This document shows, piece by piece, positions 8,214 to 17,002 of a DNA stretch of 19,803 nt; position 1 is the stretch's first letter, and every line of letters begins with the position of its first letter. The notes under the pieces were generated by a model that was not told the DNA's origin, did no database searches, and saw nothing but the letters and a program-made list of their open reading frames with translations. A program made the translations under genes and the position numbers. This DNA is from an uncultured Synechococcus sp. (GTDB lineage Bacteria; Cyanobacteriota; Cyanobacteriia; PCC-6307; Cyanobiaceae), in assembly GCA_913020095.1 (NCBI GenBank), contig CAJWAH010000005.1:1-19803 (forward strand), given 5' to 3'.

Positions 8214-9647
8214 TTACGCCTCGAGGCTGTCCAACGGCGGACTCAGCAAGTCCAGCCGCTCTTGGGCCCGCGTTAGGGCCGTGTAGAGCAAGCGGCGATC
8301 CAATCCGCTGCCCGCTGGCAGCACCACGATCACCTCGCGAGCCTGACTGCCTTGGCTTTTGTGCACCGTGAGGGCAAGGGCTGGTTCGGGGCAAGGCAAC
8401 AGTTCCAAAGGCAGGCGCCTGGGGCCTTCGGCCGTGGCGATCACGGCCTCTTGTCCCTGCGGGCCAGGCCGCACCAGGCCGCGGTCACCATTGGCGAGTC
8501 CCAAGGAGGCATCGTTGCGGCCCACCAACAGGGGCGTGCCCGCAGGCCAATGCCAGGGCTCCCGTTGGGTGAGCGGCAGCCAGCGGCGGTTGAGTTGGCT
8601 CACCCCCTGACGGCCACTGCGCCGGGGCGAGAGCACCAGCAAGTCCTCGAGGCAGGCCAGGGCCTCGGCATCACTGAGAGCCGTGTTGTGGGCCTGCTGC
8701 TCCAGCCGTTGGCGGTGCTGCTCGATGCGCTGTTGCAAGGCCAGGGGCCATCCCTGCTGCAGCGGCCACCACTGCAGGTTGCTGTGCTCAGCGCCTGCGG
8801 CCAATTGTTGCTGCAGTTCAGCGGTGGGGCTGCCTCGGCGCAGCTGTTGCACAAAGCCCCCCAGCGCTGTGGAGTCGTTGAAGCGATGGGAGCGCTCCAG
8901 CTGCAACAGCAGTTGCGGCCGGTGTTGCTTGAGCTGCTGTTCGAGCGGTTCCAGCACGCTGCTGCCGCCAATCGGCGGCAATTGGGCGGAATCACCCACC
9001 AACACAAGCCTGGTGCTGCTCGGCAGCGCCTCCAGCAGGGCCTGCATCAATTGGGTGTCCACCATCGATACCTCATCGACCACCACCACCTCGGCGTCGA
9101 TGGGGCGCTGCTGGTTGCGGCCAAACCCCCCACTGGGATTGGCTTCCAGGGCTCGGTGCAAGGTGGAGCACTGCATGGAGGCGGGCAGCGGGCTGAGGGC
9201 TTCCCGTAGCCGTGCTGCTGCTTTGCCGGTGGGGGCCAGCAGCAGGGTTTGGCGTTCGCGTTCATCGGCGAGCAGTTGCCGAACGCGGGTGGTTTTCCCC
9301 GTTCCAGCACCGCCGGTGAGCAGCAGCCCCTGGTGTTGATGCAGCCGTTGCTCGAGATCCATCAGCAGGTGCTGCTGCTGATGGTGTTGCCGCCGGCTCC
9401 AAAGTTCAGCGCCTTGCGCGCCCTGTTCAATCAGCACCACGGGCAGTTGCTGCAGGGCGGTTTGGGCTGCCGCTGTGAGTTCAGGTAGCTCGGCTGCAGT
9501 GAGCTGTAGGGGTTCACGGCCCTGGAGTTGGCAGAGCAGCAGGCGTTCGAGCAGGGGTTGCAAGGTCTTGGCCTCCGCCTGCACCGCGGCTGGGGCCAGG
9601 CTCAGGAGTCGGGCAGCAGCCCGCTGGCAGCGACTGGCTTCGCTCAT
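8214..9647 (-). CDS. recD: Exodeoxyribonuclease V subunit alpha (RecD)
   Basis: RecD is the fast 5'-3' helicase motor of RecBCD, which processes double-strand DNA ends for repair and degrades foreign DNA. The SF1 motifs are visible in 477 residues: Walker A TGGAGTGKTT (111-120), APTGKAAARL, VVVVDEVSMVD (Walker B), LVGDSAQLPPIGGSS, LERSHRF, the SH3-like insertion region, then ALTVHKSQGSQAREV and LLYTALTRAQERL. It is shorter than E. coli RecD (~608), mostly in the N-terminal domain that contacts RecB. ATG at 9647 overlaps the recB stop (ATGA), indicating coupled translation. The family is unambiguous; stand-alone RecD2 is excluded by the operon with recB and recC. Confidence 0.95.
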   Translation of the reverse strand: MSEASRCQRAAARLLSLAPAAVQAEAKTLQPLLERLLLCQLQGREPLQLTAAELPELTAAAQTALQQLPVVLIEQGAQGAELWSRRQHHQQQHLLMDLEQRLHQHQGLLLTGGAGTGKTTRVRQLLADERERQTLLLAPTGKAAARLREALSPLPASMQCSTLHRALEANPSGGFGRNQQRPIDAEVVVVDEVSMVDTQLMQALLEALPSSTRLVLVGDSAQLPPIGGSSVLEPLEQQLKQHRPQLLLQLERSHRFNDSTALGGFVQQLRRGSPTAELQQQLAAGAEHSNLQWWPLQQGWPLALQQRIEQHRQRLEQQAHNTALSDAEALACLEDLLVLSPRRSGRQGVSQLNRRWLPLTQREPWHWPAGTPLLVGRNDASLGLANGDRGLVRPGPQGQEAVIATAEGPRRLPLELLPCPEPALALTVHKSQGSQAREVIVVLPAGSGLDRRLLYTALTRAQERLDLLSPPLDSLEA

Positions 9648-12600
9648 GGTTGCCCCGCCTCATCCAGCAGCCAAGCCCCCTCGCCGCTGCGGGTGAAGAG
9701 CATCACCGCATCAATGCGCAAGGGGGTCTGCTCCCCCAGCCGCCAGTGCAGCCAGCGCTGAACGGCTTGCCGGTAGAGCTGGGCCTGCAGCCAGTAGTCC
9801 TTGGCGGCCATCAAGTCGTTGATGGGGCGCACCAGCCGGTTGGTTTTCCAATCGAGCACCACCCAGTGTTGGATCCCATCACGGCTTGGCCGGCGGATGA
9901 TCAGATCGATCACACCATTGAGAAAGCCGCTGCTCAGTTGCGCTTGCCGCTGCTGTAGGCGCTCGCGGGCGTAGGTCTGCACCACCGGGTCGTGGTGGGC
10001 GGCGAGCTGCTGTAGCGCCTCGCCGAGCACATCGCTGCTGGGGGAGGCGGCAAACCCACTCAGGGGGATGTCGAACGGCAGCTCCCGGAGGGTGTCGCTG
10101 TCGGCGATTTGATCGAGGCGGCAATCCCCAAGCGGCCCGCCAAGGGGGCGTTGCAGCAGCACCTCAAGGGCACTCAGCAGGCCGCTGCCCAGTTGGGGAT
10201 CGAGGCCAGAGCGGGCCACCTCATCGCGCACCAGTTGACGCACCTCGGGGCTGGCCAGATCGGCCTGGAAATCCAGCTGCTCGAGGATGGCGTGCACCAG
10301 GGTTCCAAAGCTGGCTCCACCGGGTAACTCCCGCCAGCAGGGATCTTCAGCGCCGCCGGGATCCTCTGGGCTGCTCTCGCGATCGGGATCAAAGCCCTCC
10401 TCCTCGCGCGCCGAGGGCATGAGGGTTTGGCTTTGATCCTGCAGCCGGCTGTAACTCCAGCGTCCCCAGCTGCTGGCAGGGCGCCTGGGCGGAATCACCG
10501 CTGCGGCCAAGGGATGGGCGTTGGCAGCTGGGCGGTAGGCCGGCGGCGCAGTTGGGTCGAGGTCTTCCAGCTGAATGCCGAGTTCATCGCAGCGGTGTTG
10601 CACGGCCTGGCGTAAATCGCTGGCTCGGTTGATGTGATCAGCAATGGCCTGCCAGGGCTGCTCCGCCTCCTGCTGCCGCAGCTCTGGATGCAGCAACCAG
10701 GCCGGCAAGCTGGCGCCACTGTCTTTGATCCGGCCCCAGTCCAAACAGAGCTGATGCTTGGCGCGGGTCAGGGCCACGTAGCCCAAACGCAGCCGTTCCT
10801 GCCATCCCTCAAGGCGCGCTTCTACGAGGCGTTCGGCCCGGGGACTGCTGCCGCTGCGGCGGCTGAGCTCCAGCACCCGACGCTGTTGGCTGGGATCCCA
10901 CGCGCGGAACGGGGCTTCCGCATCGACGCCGCCATCGACTTCCCAGAGGGTGGGGCACCACACCAGGGGAAATTCCAGCCCCTTGCTCGAATGCAGGGTG
11001 GTGAGGGTCACCATCGACTCGCTGGCCACAATCCGTTGCTGCGCGTCTTCCCCCTCGCCGCCAAACAACTGCTGCTCGTTGAGCCAGTGCAACAGCCTGG
11101 CGGCCGATGGACGGCCCTGGTCTTGCCAGCTCTGCTGCAGCAGTTCTGCCATTTGGCGCCGATCACTGAGGCGCTGCTCGCCATTGGCCTGCGCCCGCAA
11201 TCGCGGCAGACCTGGCCCTGCGGCTTGCAGCACCTCCAGCGCCGCCAGAGGACCCACCAGGGCGTAGCGCTGGCGCGCTTGCTCCAGCTGTTGCAGCCAG
11301 GCCCCCCAGTCACTGGGACTCCAGCTGCTGAGCTCAGCGGCCAGGTAGCCGCCCACGCTGGAGAGGGCCAAGGCAGCGGCCGCACGCCGATCCCCCTGGC
11401 GCTCGCTGCTTTCAAGCCACAGGCTGAGGCTGGCTGCCTCTGGGCTCTGCCAGAGATCACCTCCCCGGCCAATGCGCGCAGGGATGCCCCGGCGTTGCAG
11501 TTCCCGTTGCAAGCTCACCGCGTCGCGATTGCGGCCCACCAGCACCGCGAGATCACCCGGGTGCAGCGCTCGCCAGCCATCGCCCTGCTGCAGTTCCATG
11601 CCGCTAGCGAGGGTGCGCTGCAGGTCATCGCAGACCCGTTGCGGCAAGGCATCGCGCAGCTCCCCGAGTTTGAGGGGTTTGCCCCCCTCGGCCTCTCCGA
11701 GCCAGCGCATGCGCACCGGTGGGGCTGGGCTGCCATCGGCGCAACGCAGCCGCGATGGACTGGCGTGCTCGGGTGCCTGAACCGTGCGGTAGTCGATGGC
11801 TGGGCTGCCGAAGCTGCCCTCCCCGGCAAACAAACGGTTCAGCACGCTCAATAGGGCTGGGTCGCTGCGGCGGTTGGTGTCCAGTGAGAACCGCTGCCGC
11901 TCAGGCGTTGAAACGGCGGCCCGGTAGGTGCGGATGTCGCCGCCGCGAAAGCGATAGATCGCCTGCTTGGGATCCCCGATCAGGGTCAAGGGAGCCTCGC
12001 CATCAAACAGGGCGGCAAACAGGCGCCACTGAATCGGGTCGGTGTCTTGAAACTCGTCGATCAAGCAGCAGCTCAACTGCTGTTGTCGCCATTGCTTCAA
12101 CCCGGCCATCACAGGCGGACTCAAGCGAGCGGGATCAACCCGCTCCAGCAGATCGCCGAAGCTCATCTCCTGCTGGAGCTGTCGCCGTTGCCAAGCCCCT
12201 TGTCTCAAGGCGTGCACCAAGTCGGTGAGCAACTGCTCGATGGGTTCAAAACACAACCGCTCAGCTGCCCCGTGCAGACCACTGCTGGGGGCCTGGTCGG
12301 GATCAGCCAACACGCGCTTGAGCTGACTGGTGCTGAAGGCTTGCACCAATTTCCGGTAGGTCTTGATGTCGTTGCGATCGCGGGCGATGGCGATCAAATC
12401 CGGCAGCTGGGCCAGCTTGGTTTTTCCCAGCAGCGTTCCGGCTGGGCTCTTGATGCCTGTGCCTTTGCAGAGTTGCTGCATCGCTTCGCCGGTGCTGATG
12501 CCATCACTGGCGAGCAGACGCTCGAAGCGTTCATGCCTTTGTTGCCAGCCATCTGCGGCTGAGGCGCCGGTCTCCAACGGTTCTGGAAGCAGCATGTCGC

Positions 12601-13207
12601 GGTCGTCGTCGACGAGCTGGGCCAACTTCATCAGCCCATCGAGGCTCAAGTCGCTGTGGCTTTGAACCCAGGCCTGCCATGGAGCTGGAGCCGGGGAAAG
12701 AACGCTGCGGCGCCAGTCATTGACCAGCTCTTGCAGCAGGCTGCGCCCGCCTTCACGTAGGCGTAGCTGGGGATCGAGGCCCAGCAGTGTGCCGTTGTCT
12801 TGGATGAGGCGTTGGATAAAGCCATGGATGGTGGTGATTGGCGCCAGATCGATGCGATCAATCGCTTGCAGCAGATTCAGCAGCACCTCCACACCCTGAG
12901 GCGATGCCGCCCAGCGGCTGATCAGCTCGTTCAAGGTGGGATCGCTGGCGGGCCTGTCCTCCTTGGCCAGCCGGTAGGCCAGCAGCGTTGAGGCCTCCTC
13001 CAGGCGGGTGCGAATCCGGCGGCGAATTTCCGCAGCAGCCGCGCGTGTGAAGGTCACCACCAGGATCTGATCGATCGCTCGGCCGTTTTCGCCCACCTCC
13101 CGCAACACCCTGTGGCTGAGGGCATAGGTCTTGCCGGTGCCAGCGCTGGCCTCCAGCACAACGGTGCCGCCGGTGAGGGGGCCATTGAGATCGAGCGGTT
13201 CGATCAC
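9644..13207 (-). CDS. recB: Exodeoxyribonuclease V subunit beta (RecB helicase-nuclease)
   Basis: RecB is the 3'-5' helicase and only nuclease of RecBCD, and it loads RecA after Chi in characterised species. In 1187 residues: Walker A EASAGTGKT (19-27), VVTFTRAAAAEIRRRI (motif Ia), ITTIHGFIQRL, LIDEFQDTD (motif II, ~382-390), LIGDPKQAIYRFRGGDI (motif III), TLHSSKGLEFPLVWCP (motif V) and YVALTRAKHQLCL (motif VI). The C-terminal nuclease is intact: FGTLVHAILEQLDF (metal-binding His), GVIDLII (Asp ~1101) and VLDWKTNRL (Asp ~1119, Lys ~1121). The start is GTG at 13207, overlapping the recC stop as GTGA; the recD start overlaps its own stop. The + strand 406-codon ORF inside it is a shadow of high-GC coding. 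Identity certain. Confidence 0.96.
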   Translation of the reverse strand: MIEPLDLNGPLTGGTVVLEASAGTGKTYALSHRVLREVGENGRAIDQILVVTFTRAAAAEIRRRIRTRLEEASTLLAYRLAKEDRPASDPTLNELISRWAASPQGVEVLLNLLQAIDRIDLAPITTIHGFIQRLIQDNGTLLGLDPQLRLREGGRSLLQELVNDWRRSVLSPAPAPWQAWVQSHSDLSLDGLMKLAQLVDDDRDMLLPEPLETGASAADGWQQRHERFERLLASDGISTGEAMQQLCKGTGIKSPAGTLLGKTKLAQLPDLIAIARDRNDIKTYRKLVQAFSTSQLKRVLADPDQAPSSGLHGAAERLCFEPIEQLLTDLVHALRQGAWQRRQLQQEMSFGDLLERVDPARLSPPVMAGLKQWRQQQLSCCLIDEFQDTDPIQWRLFAALFDGEAPLTLIGDPKQAIYRFRGGDIRTYRAAVSTPERQRFSLDTNRRSDPALLSVLNRLFAGEGSFGSPAIDYRTVQAPEHASPSRLRCADGSPAPPVRMRWLGEAEGGKPLKLGELRDALPQRVCDDLQRTLASGMELQQGDGWRALHPGDLAVLVGRNRDAVSLQRELQRRGIPARIGRGGDLWQSPEAASLSLWLESSERQGDRRAAAALALSSVGGYLAAELSSWSPSDWGAWLQQLEQARQRYALVGPLAALEVLQAAGPGLPRLRAQANGEQRLSDRRQMAELLQQSWQDQGRPSAARLLHWLNEQQLFGGEGEDAQQRIVASESMVTLTTLHSSKGLEFPLVWCPTLWEVDGGVDAEAPFRAWDPSQQRRVLELSRRSGSSPRAERLVEARLEGWQERLRLGYVALTRAKHQLCLDWGRIKDSGASLPAWLLHPELRQQEAEQPWQAIADHINRASDLRQAVQHRCDELGIQLEDLDPTAPPAYRPAANAHPLAAAVIPPRRPASSWGRWSYSRLQDQSQTLMPSAREEEGFDPDRESSPEDPGGAEDPCWRELPGGASFGTLVHAILEQLDFQADLASPEVRQLVRDEVARSGLDPQLGSGLLSALEVLLQRPLGGPLGDCRLDQIADSDTLRELPFDIPLSGFAASPSSDVLGEALQQLAAHHDPVVQTYARERLQQRQAQLSSGFLNGVIDLIIRRPSRDGIQHWVVLDWKTNRLVRPINDLMAAKDYWLQAQLYRQAVQRWLHWRLGEQTPLRIDAVMLFTRSGEGAWLLDEAGQP

Positions 13208-16200
13208 AGCTGCCGGCCTCCGGCGGCTAGGGCCTCGCTCAAGGGGAGCAACCAGCGCTGACTCAGCTGCTCGGCTTCAGGGTGCTCGAGCCAGCTCGCG
13301 GCGCTGGGCGGTTCACCCCCGAGCAATTGCAGCCAGGCGCTGGGCCATTGGTAGTCGCCTGGGGCTGGGGGATTGAGCTCTTTGAGCTGTTGCGCGCTGA
13401 GTCCTGGCAGTGAGCCGTCCTGCTGTTGGCTGAGCAGCTGCCAATTGAGTTCAGGAATCCAGGCGATTGGTCTTTGCAGCGCCTCCTGCCGCCACTGCTG
13501 CCAATCGTCGATCCAGGCTTTGGCCTGTTGGGTTTCCACCGCTGGCAGGGTCCACACCGCCGCGCGCTCTTCGCCTTTTTGCTGCATGGGGCCTAGCAGC
13601 AGGGTCTGCTGCGGGCGCTCGGCATTGGCCCAGAGATGCTCCAGCCAACCATCGAGGAGCCGTTTGGGTTTGAAGCGGCTGTTGCTCATCAGCACCACCG
13701 CCTGGCCATCGGCGAGCTGCAGCTCGGCCTGTTTGGCCAACAGCGCACGGCAGCGTTGCCATGGCTGGTCGCTGGCAACGATGGCCGCTGGGCCAGGGGG
13801 GAGGTGGCCGCGGCGGCCGAGGGCATCACGCTGCTGCGGCCATTGATCGTCCTCGAGCCGCTCGCTGCCCAGGTTCAACAGGAGTTGCCCCAACGTCCAG
13901 CGCTGCAGGCCATCGGGGGCGCTCTCTTCGGGATCGCTGCTCTCATCACCGCCCCGCTGTGGATGGATGCCATGGGCCTGCAGCAGCGCGCGGGCTGGAT
14001 CGCGCAGCCATTGCTGCAGCTCTTCCAAGCTGGCGGGCTGCTGTTCATCCACGGGCCAGCGCTGATCCATCGGCCAGGGCACTCCCACCGCTTCCCGTGC
14101 GGTGAGGGGCGGTAGAGGGGGCTGCTGCTGCAGCACCCACGTGGTGATCGGCTCGCCTTCTGCGGTGCGATAGCTGCGCTCGAGGCAACGCAGCAGATCG
14201 CTCAAGGGCGCCGCTGGGTTGCGTTCTTCTCCACTGCGCGGATCGATGGCGTTGTAGGTGGCGATCCAGTGGTCGCTGCAGGCTTGCAACGCCTCCAACA
14301 AGATCGCCCGGTCCTCCTGACGGCGATCGCGATCACCCCGCCATGGCTGTTGCAGCATCAGGTCGTAGCCCGGCCGTTGATCGCGCCGCGGCAGCCGCTG
14401 CTCGTCCATGCCCAGCAGCACCACCACCCGGTGGGGGATGGAGCGCATCGGTTCAAGGGCACTGAGGCTCACCGCACCGCTGACATGGCCATAGCGCCCT
14501 TGTTGTTGGGTTTCGGCCTCTTCCAGCAGGCGCACCACCGCCGCCCGATCCAAGGTGAGGCCGCTGGCTTCGGGATCGCGCAGTGGGGTGAGCAATTCAT
14601 AGACCTCGGGGGCCTGCCAGCCCTCGTCGTCACCGCCGCTGAGCTGGTGGATGGCGCTGCCGATCTGCTCGTTCCACCGCTCAGCTGGCAGCGGCCCGCT
14701 GAGGGCTTGCAGTTGTTCGAAAAGGCGGCTGCAGGCGTCGTGCAAAGCCAGCACATCGTTGGCAGAGGCCAGGTTTTGGTTACAAGCCGCCAGGCCTGCC
14801 CATTCACCACTGGCGGCCTCCTGCTCAGGGAAGCCATCGCTGAGCTCCAGCCCGAGCAGCAAGCGATCAAGCCCCCATCGCCAGCTGTAGGCATTGCCAG
14901 CTGGGTAGCCCCAGCTCTGGCGGTGGTCGCCATCACGGCCCCAGCAGATTCCGGCTTGATCCAGCAGCTCGCGCCATTGGGGCTGCGTTAGGCCGCTCAG
15001 CTCGAGATGCTCGGCCAGCTCAGGCAGCAACAACACATCGAGAACGTCGTCGCGGCTGAGACGACTACTGGCCAGTGCCAATAGACGGAACACCAAATCA
15101 ACGCGGGGGTTGCGTTGCCGCAGGGTGCGGTCGGTGACGCGGACCGGCAGGTGGCGTGGATCGCTGGAGCGCCCCGGCCGTTCAAACACCGCCAGCACCA
15201 GGGGCGTGAAGCGCGCCACATCGGGGGTCATCACGAGGATGTGGCGTGGCTCGATCGAGGGGTCGCCCGCCATCAAGCGCAGCAGGGCTTCATGGGCGGC
15301 TTCCACCTGCCGCCGATCGCCATGGCAGGCCAGCACCTCCAGGTTCAGTTGGCTGCGCTGCAGCTCCAGAGGAGGCTCAATCCCCGGTAAGCCCTCCCCC
15401 CGCGGCCTGCCCACTAGCAGATCAGCCTTGAGTTGTTGCAGCAGCCCAGCCTCTGCCGGGCAGGGGGGAGCTGGCCGTTGTTGCCGCTCGAATTGCTCCT
15501 GCAGATCAGCGGCAATCAGCTCCAATTGCCAGTGGAAGTCCCGTTGGGTGCGTCCGAGGCTGGCCAGCAGCGGATGCCCCTGGTGCAAGAGCCGCCGCTC
15601 GAGCCTGTCGAGCGCATCGCCCTCCTCCTGGTGGCTGGGAGGCAGGGACCCCCAGGGGTCGAGGCAGGGACTGAGTTGGTAGAGCAGCACGGGCGAATCT
15701 CTGCTGCTGGCCCGTTGTGCCAGCAGTTTCCATAGCGCTGGCGGCAGGCTGGATAAGCCAAAAACATGCAGAGGCTCGTGCGGATCGCTCCGCTGGCGTG
15801 ACTGCTCGAGGGCATGGAGGAGTCGTTCGGCTGGGTGGGGGATGCCGCTGGGTTCCAGCCGCTGCGCCAACTCCCTCAGCAGGGCTGGTTGCCATTGCTG
15901 ATGGGCCTCCAGTGGTGCGTGGCTGCCATCGACGCTCTCGCCATTGAGCCAGCGGCGCACCATCTGCGGCCGGTACAGGCCGTATTGATCGAGCGTGTCG
16001 CTCAGCTGCAGGATCAGCTGCAGCCGTTGGGTGTCCAGGCCGTTGTCCTGCTGCCCAGGGCCTTGATTCCATAGCTGCAGCAGCGGTTCCCAGAGTTTGG
16101 TCTGTGGCAGGGCGGGGATGACTTGGGCCAACTGCCAGCGCAGTTGGCTTGGATCCCAGGGGTCCCTCTGGCCGGCCGGTAGGCGCCCGTCGAGTTCAAG

Positions 16201-16419
16201 AATCAGCTGGCGCAGGTGCCGGCCAGCGAAGTCGAATTCGATCCCAGCGCAGATGCCGATGCGCTCGCTCAAGGCCAGCGCCAGCCAGCGGCTCATGGCG
16301 TTGGTGCTGATCAGCACCCGTTGGGGCGTGAGCGGATTGGCGGGCTTGTGACGGTTGAGCTCCGAGGCCAACGCAGTCGCCAAATCTTCGATGCTGTTGC
16401 TGCTGATCAGGCGGAGCAC
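13204..16419 (-). CDS. recC: Exodeoxyribonuclease V subunit gamma (RecC)
   Basis: RecC is the scaffold that splits the DNA strands and recognises Chi in E. coli RecBCD. The 1071-residue protein begins MLRLISSNSIEDLATALASE and shows ISTNAMSRWLALALSERIGICAGIEFDF, matching the RecC N-terminal inactive helicase fold, then LHVFGLSSLPPALWKLLAQ, ILVMTPDVARFTPLVLAVFE, VRVTDRTLRQRNP, VVVLLGMDEQRLPRRD and SNSRFKPKRLLDGWLEHL. Helicase motifs are degenerate, as expected for RecC. GTG at 16419 has GGAGAG just upstream (about 4-5 nt), a good start. It is first in the recC-recB-recD operon; the promoter should lie in the 122-bp gap to the divergent small ORF at 16542. The Chi sequence of this lineage cannot be read from the protein. 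Confidence 0.95.
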   Translation of the reverse strand: MLRLISSNSIEDLATALASELNRHKPANPLTPQRVLISTNAMSRWLALALSERIGICAGIEFDFAGRHLRQLILELDGRLPAGQRDPWDPSQLRWQLAQVIPALPQTKLWEPLLQLWNQGPGQQDNGLDTQRLQLILQLSDTLDQYGLYRPQMVRRWLNGESVDGSHAPLEAHQQWQPALLRELAQRLEPSGIPHPAERLLHALEQSRQRSDPHEPLHVFGLSSLPPALWKLLAQRASSRDSPVLLYQLSPCLDPWGSLPPSHQEEGDALDRLERRLLHQGHPLLASLGRTQRDFHWQLELIAADLQEQFERQQRPAPPCPAEAGLLQQLKADLLVGRPRGEGLPGIEPPLELQRSQLNLEVLACHGDRRQVEAAHEALLRLMAGDPSIEPRHILVMTPDVARFTPLVLAVFERPGRSSDPRHLPVRVTDRTLRQRNPRVDLVFRLLALASSRLSRDDVLDVLLLPELAEHLELSGLTQPQWRELLDQAGICWGRDGDHRQSWGYPAGNAYSWRWGLDRLLLGLELSDGFPEQEAASGEWAGLAACNQNLASANDVLALHDACSRLFEQLQALSGPLPAERWNEQIGSAIHQLSGGDDEGWQAPEVYELLTPLRDPEASGLTLDRAAVVRLLEEAETQQQGRYGHVSGAVSLSALEPMRSIPHRVVVLLGMDEQRLPRRDQRPGYDLMLQQPWRGDRDRRQEDRAILLEALQACSDHWIATYNAIDPRSGEERNPAAPLSDLLRCLERSYRTAEGEPITTWVLQQQPPLPPLTAREAVGVPWPMDQRWPVDEQQPASLEELQQWLRDPARALLQAHGIHPQRGGDESSDPEESAPDGLQRWTLGQLLLNLGSERLEDDQWPQQRDALGRRGHLPPGPAAIVASDQPWQRCRALLAKQAELQLADGQAVVLMSNSRFKPKRLLDGWLEHLWANAERPQQTLLLGPMQQKGEERAAVWTLPAVETQQAKAWIDDWQQWRQEALQRPIAWIPELNWQLLSQQQDGSLPGLSAQQLKELNPPAPGDYQWPSAWLQLLGGEPPSAASWLEHPEAEQLSQRWLLPLSEALAAGGRQL

Positions 16420-16511
16420 CGCACTCTCCGTTCAGGCGCTATTTCTTTGGTTTGTTTCAAGGTTTGAGCAGTTAATAAAGCCCTGAACCAACCGCTTTCG
16501 CTGACACACTA

Positions 16512-16531
16512 ATAGGACTATTTGATAGGAC
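16512..16531. repeat. Short direct repeat between recC and the small + strand gene
   Basis: ATAGGAC occurs twice (16512-16518 and 16525-16531) with a 13-base period, immediately before the small + strand gene and in the region expected to hold the recC promoter. It could be a regulator site, or in the second copy part of the ribosome site of the downstream GTG. Evidence is only the repetition. Confidence 0.3.
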
Positions 16532-16541
16532 AACAACGGCT

Positions 16542-16727
16542 GTGCCCACGCATCTGCAATGGGGTTGTGACGGTGAGCTTCACCCCGAGGAATTGGCTGA
16601 ATTGCAGAGTTTGCTCGTGGACCAGCTCAATGGCCCTGACTTGGAATTTCAGGCTCTCTCCGAGGCCTTCAAGCCCCAGCTAGAGGATCTGGAATCGAGT
16701 TGCTCGGAGCCTCAAACGACCCCTTGA
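16542..16727 (+). CDS. Small acidic hypothetical protein
   Basis: A 61-residue acidic protein: MPTHLQWGCDGELHPEELAE, LQSLLVDQLNGPDLEFQALS, then EAFKPQLEDLES and a polar tail. It starts with GTG at 16542; AGGA lies about 11 nt upstream. No domain recognised. The composition is protein-like, with a predicted helix over residues ~14-30, and it is separate from the divergent recC operon. Its last 59 bases overlap the 3' end of ycf54 on the other strand. Whether it is translated depends on conservation in related genomes. Confidence 0.5.
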   Translation: MPTHLQWGCDGELHPEELAELQSLLVDQLNGPDLEFQALSEAFKPQLEDLESSCSEPQTTP

Positions 16728-16986
16728 GCACGTACTCAAGGCGCAGTTTCATGAAGTCAATAAACACGGCGTCGGTGGAGATCACCGCTGCCGCTGGTTG
16801 AGGGATGGAGCTGGCTTGCTCTTTGAATTCAGGGGCATTCAAAAAGGCAGGCTGTCGTACCAGCCAAAAGTCGATCTCTTTGCCTTTTTCGCTGTAATCA
16901 CGCACGCGCTCACGCAGCACTTCCTCCAAGGGTTCCTCTTCGGTCAGGAACGCTTCGCTAGCGGCCACGAAGTAATAGGTGGACAT
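16669..16986 (-). CDS. ycf54: Mg-protoporphyrin IX monomethyl ester cyclase factor Ycf54
   Basis: Ycf54 is a small soluble protein needed for the aerobic (AcsF-type) cyclase that forms the fifth ring of chlorophyll; it binds the cyclase and affects its accumulation. The 105-residue product begins MSTYYFVAASEAFLTEEEPL and continues EEVLRERVRDYSEKGKEIDFW, LVRQPAFLNAPEF, AAAVISTDAVFIDFMKLRLE, YVLKGSFEAPSNSIPDPLA. All of these are characteristic of the family. The start at ATG 16986 (GAGAAG 4 nt upstream) is preferred over a longer in-frame GTG/TTG/ATG reading at 17031, which would overlap pdxJ. It lies 16 bp after the pdxJ stop and is probably co-transcribed. A known chlorophyll factor; the acceptor cyclase gene is not in the window. 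Confidence 0.9.
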   Translation of the reverse strand: MSTYYFVAASEAFLTEEEPLEEVLRERVRDYSEKGKEIDFWLVRQPAFLNAPEFKEQASSIPQPAAAVISTDAVFIDFMKLRLEYVLKGSFEAPSNSIPDPLAGA

Positions 16987-17002
16987 CGGCTTCTCGAGCA
17001 GC

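Noticed and set aside
10634..11854. 406-codon + strand ORF inside recB
   Set aside because: It is the high-GC complementary frame of recB, whose motifs are intact along the whole stretch; no recognisable family appears in the + frame.
14269..14991. 240-codon + strand ORF inside recC
   Set aside because: Shadow of recC, no ribosome site or family similarity.
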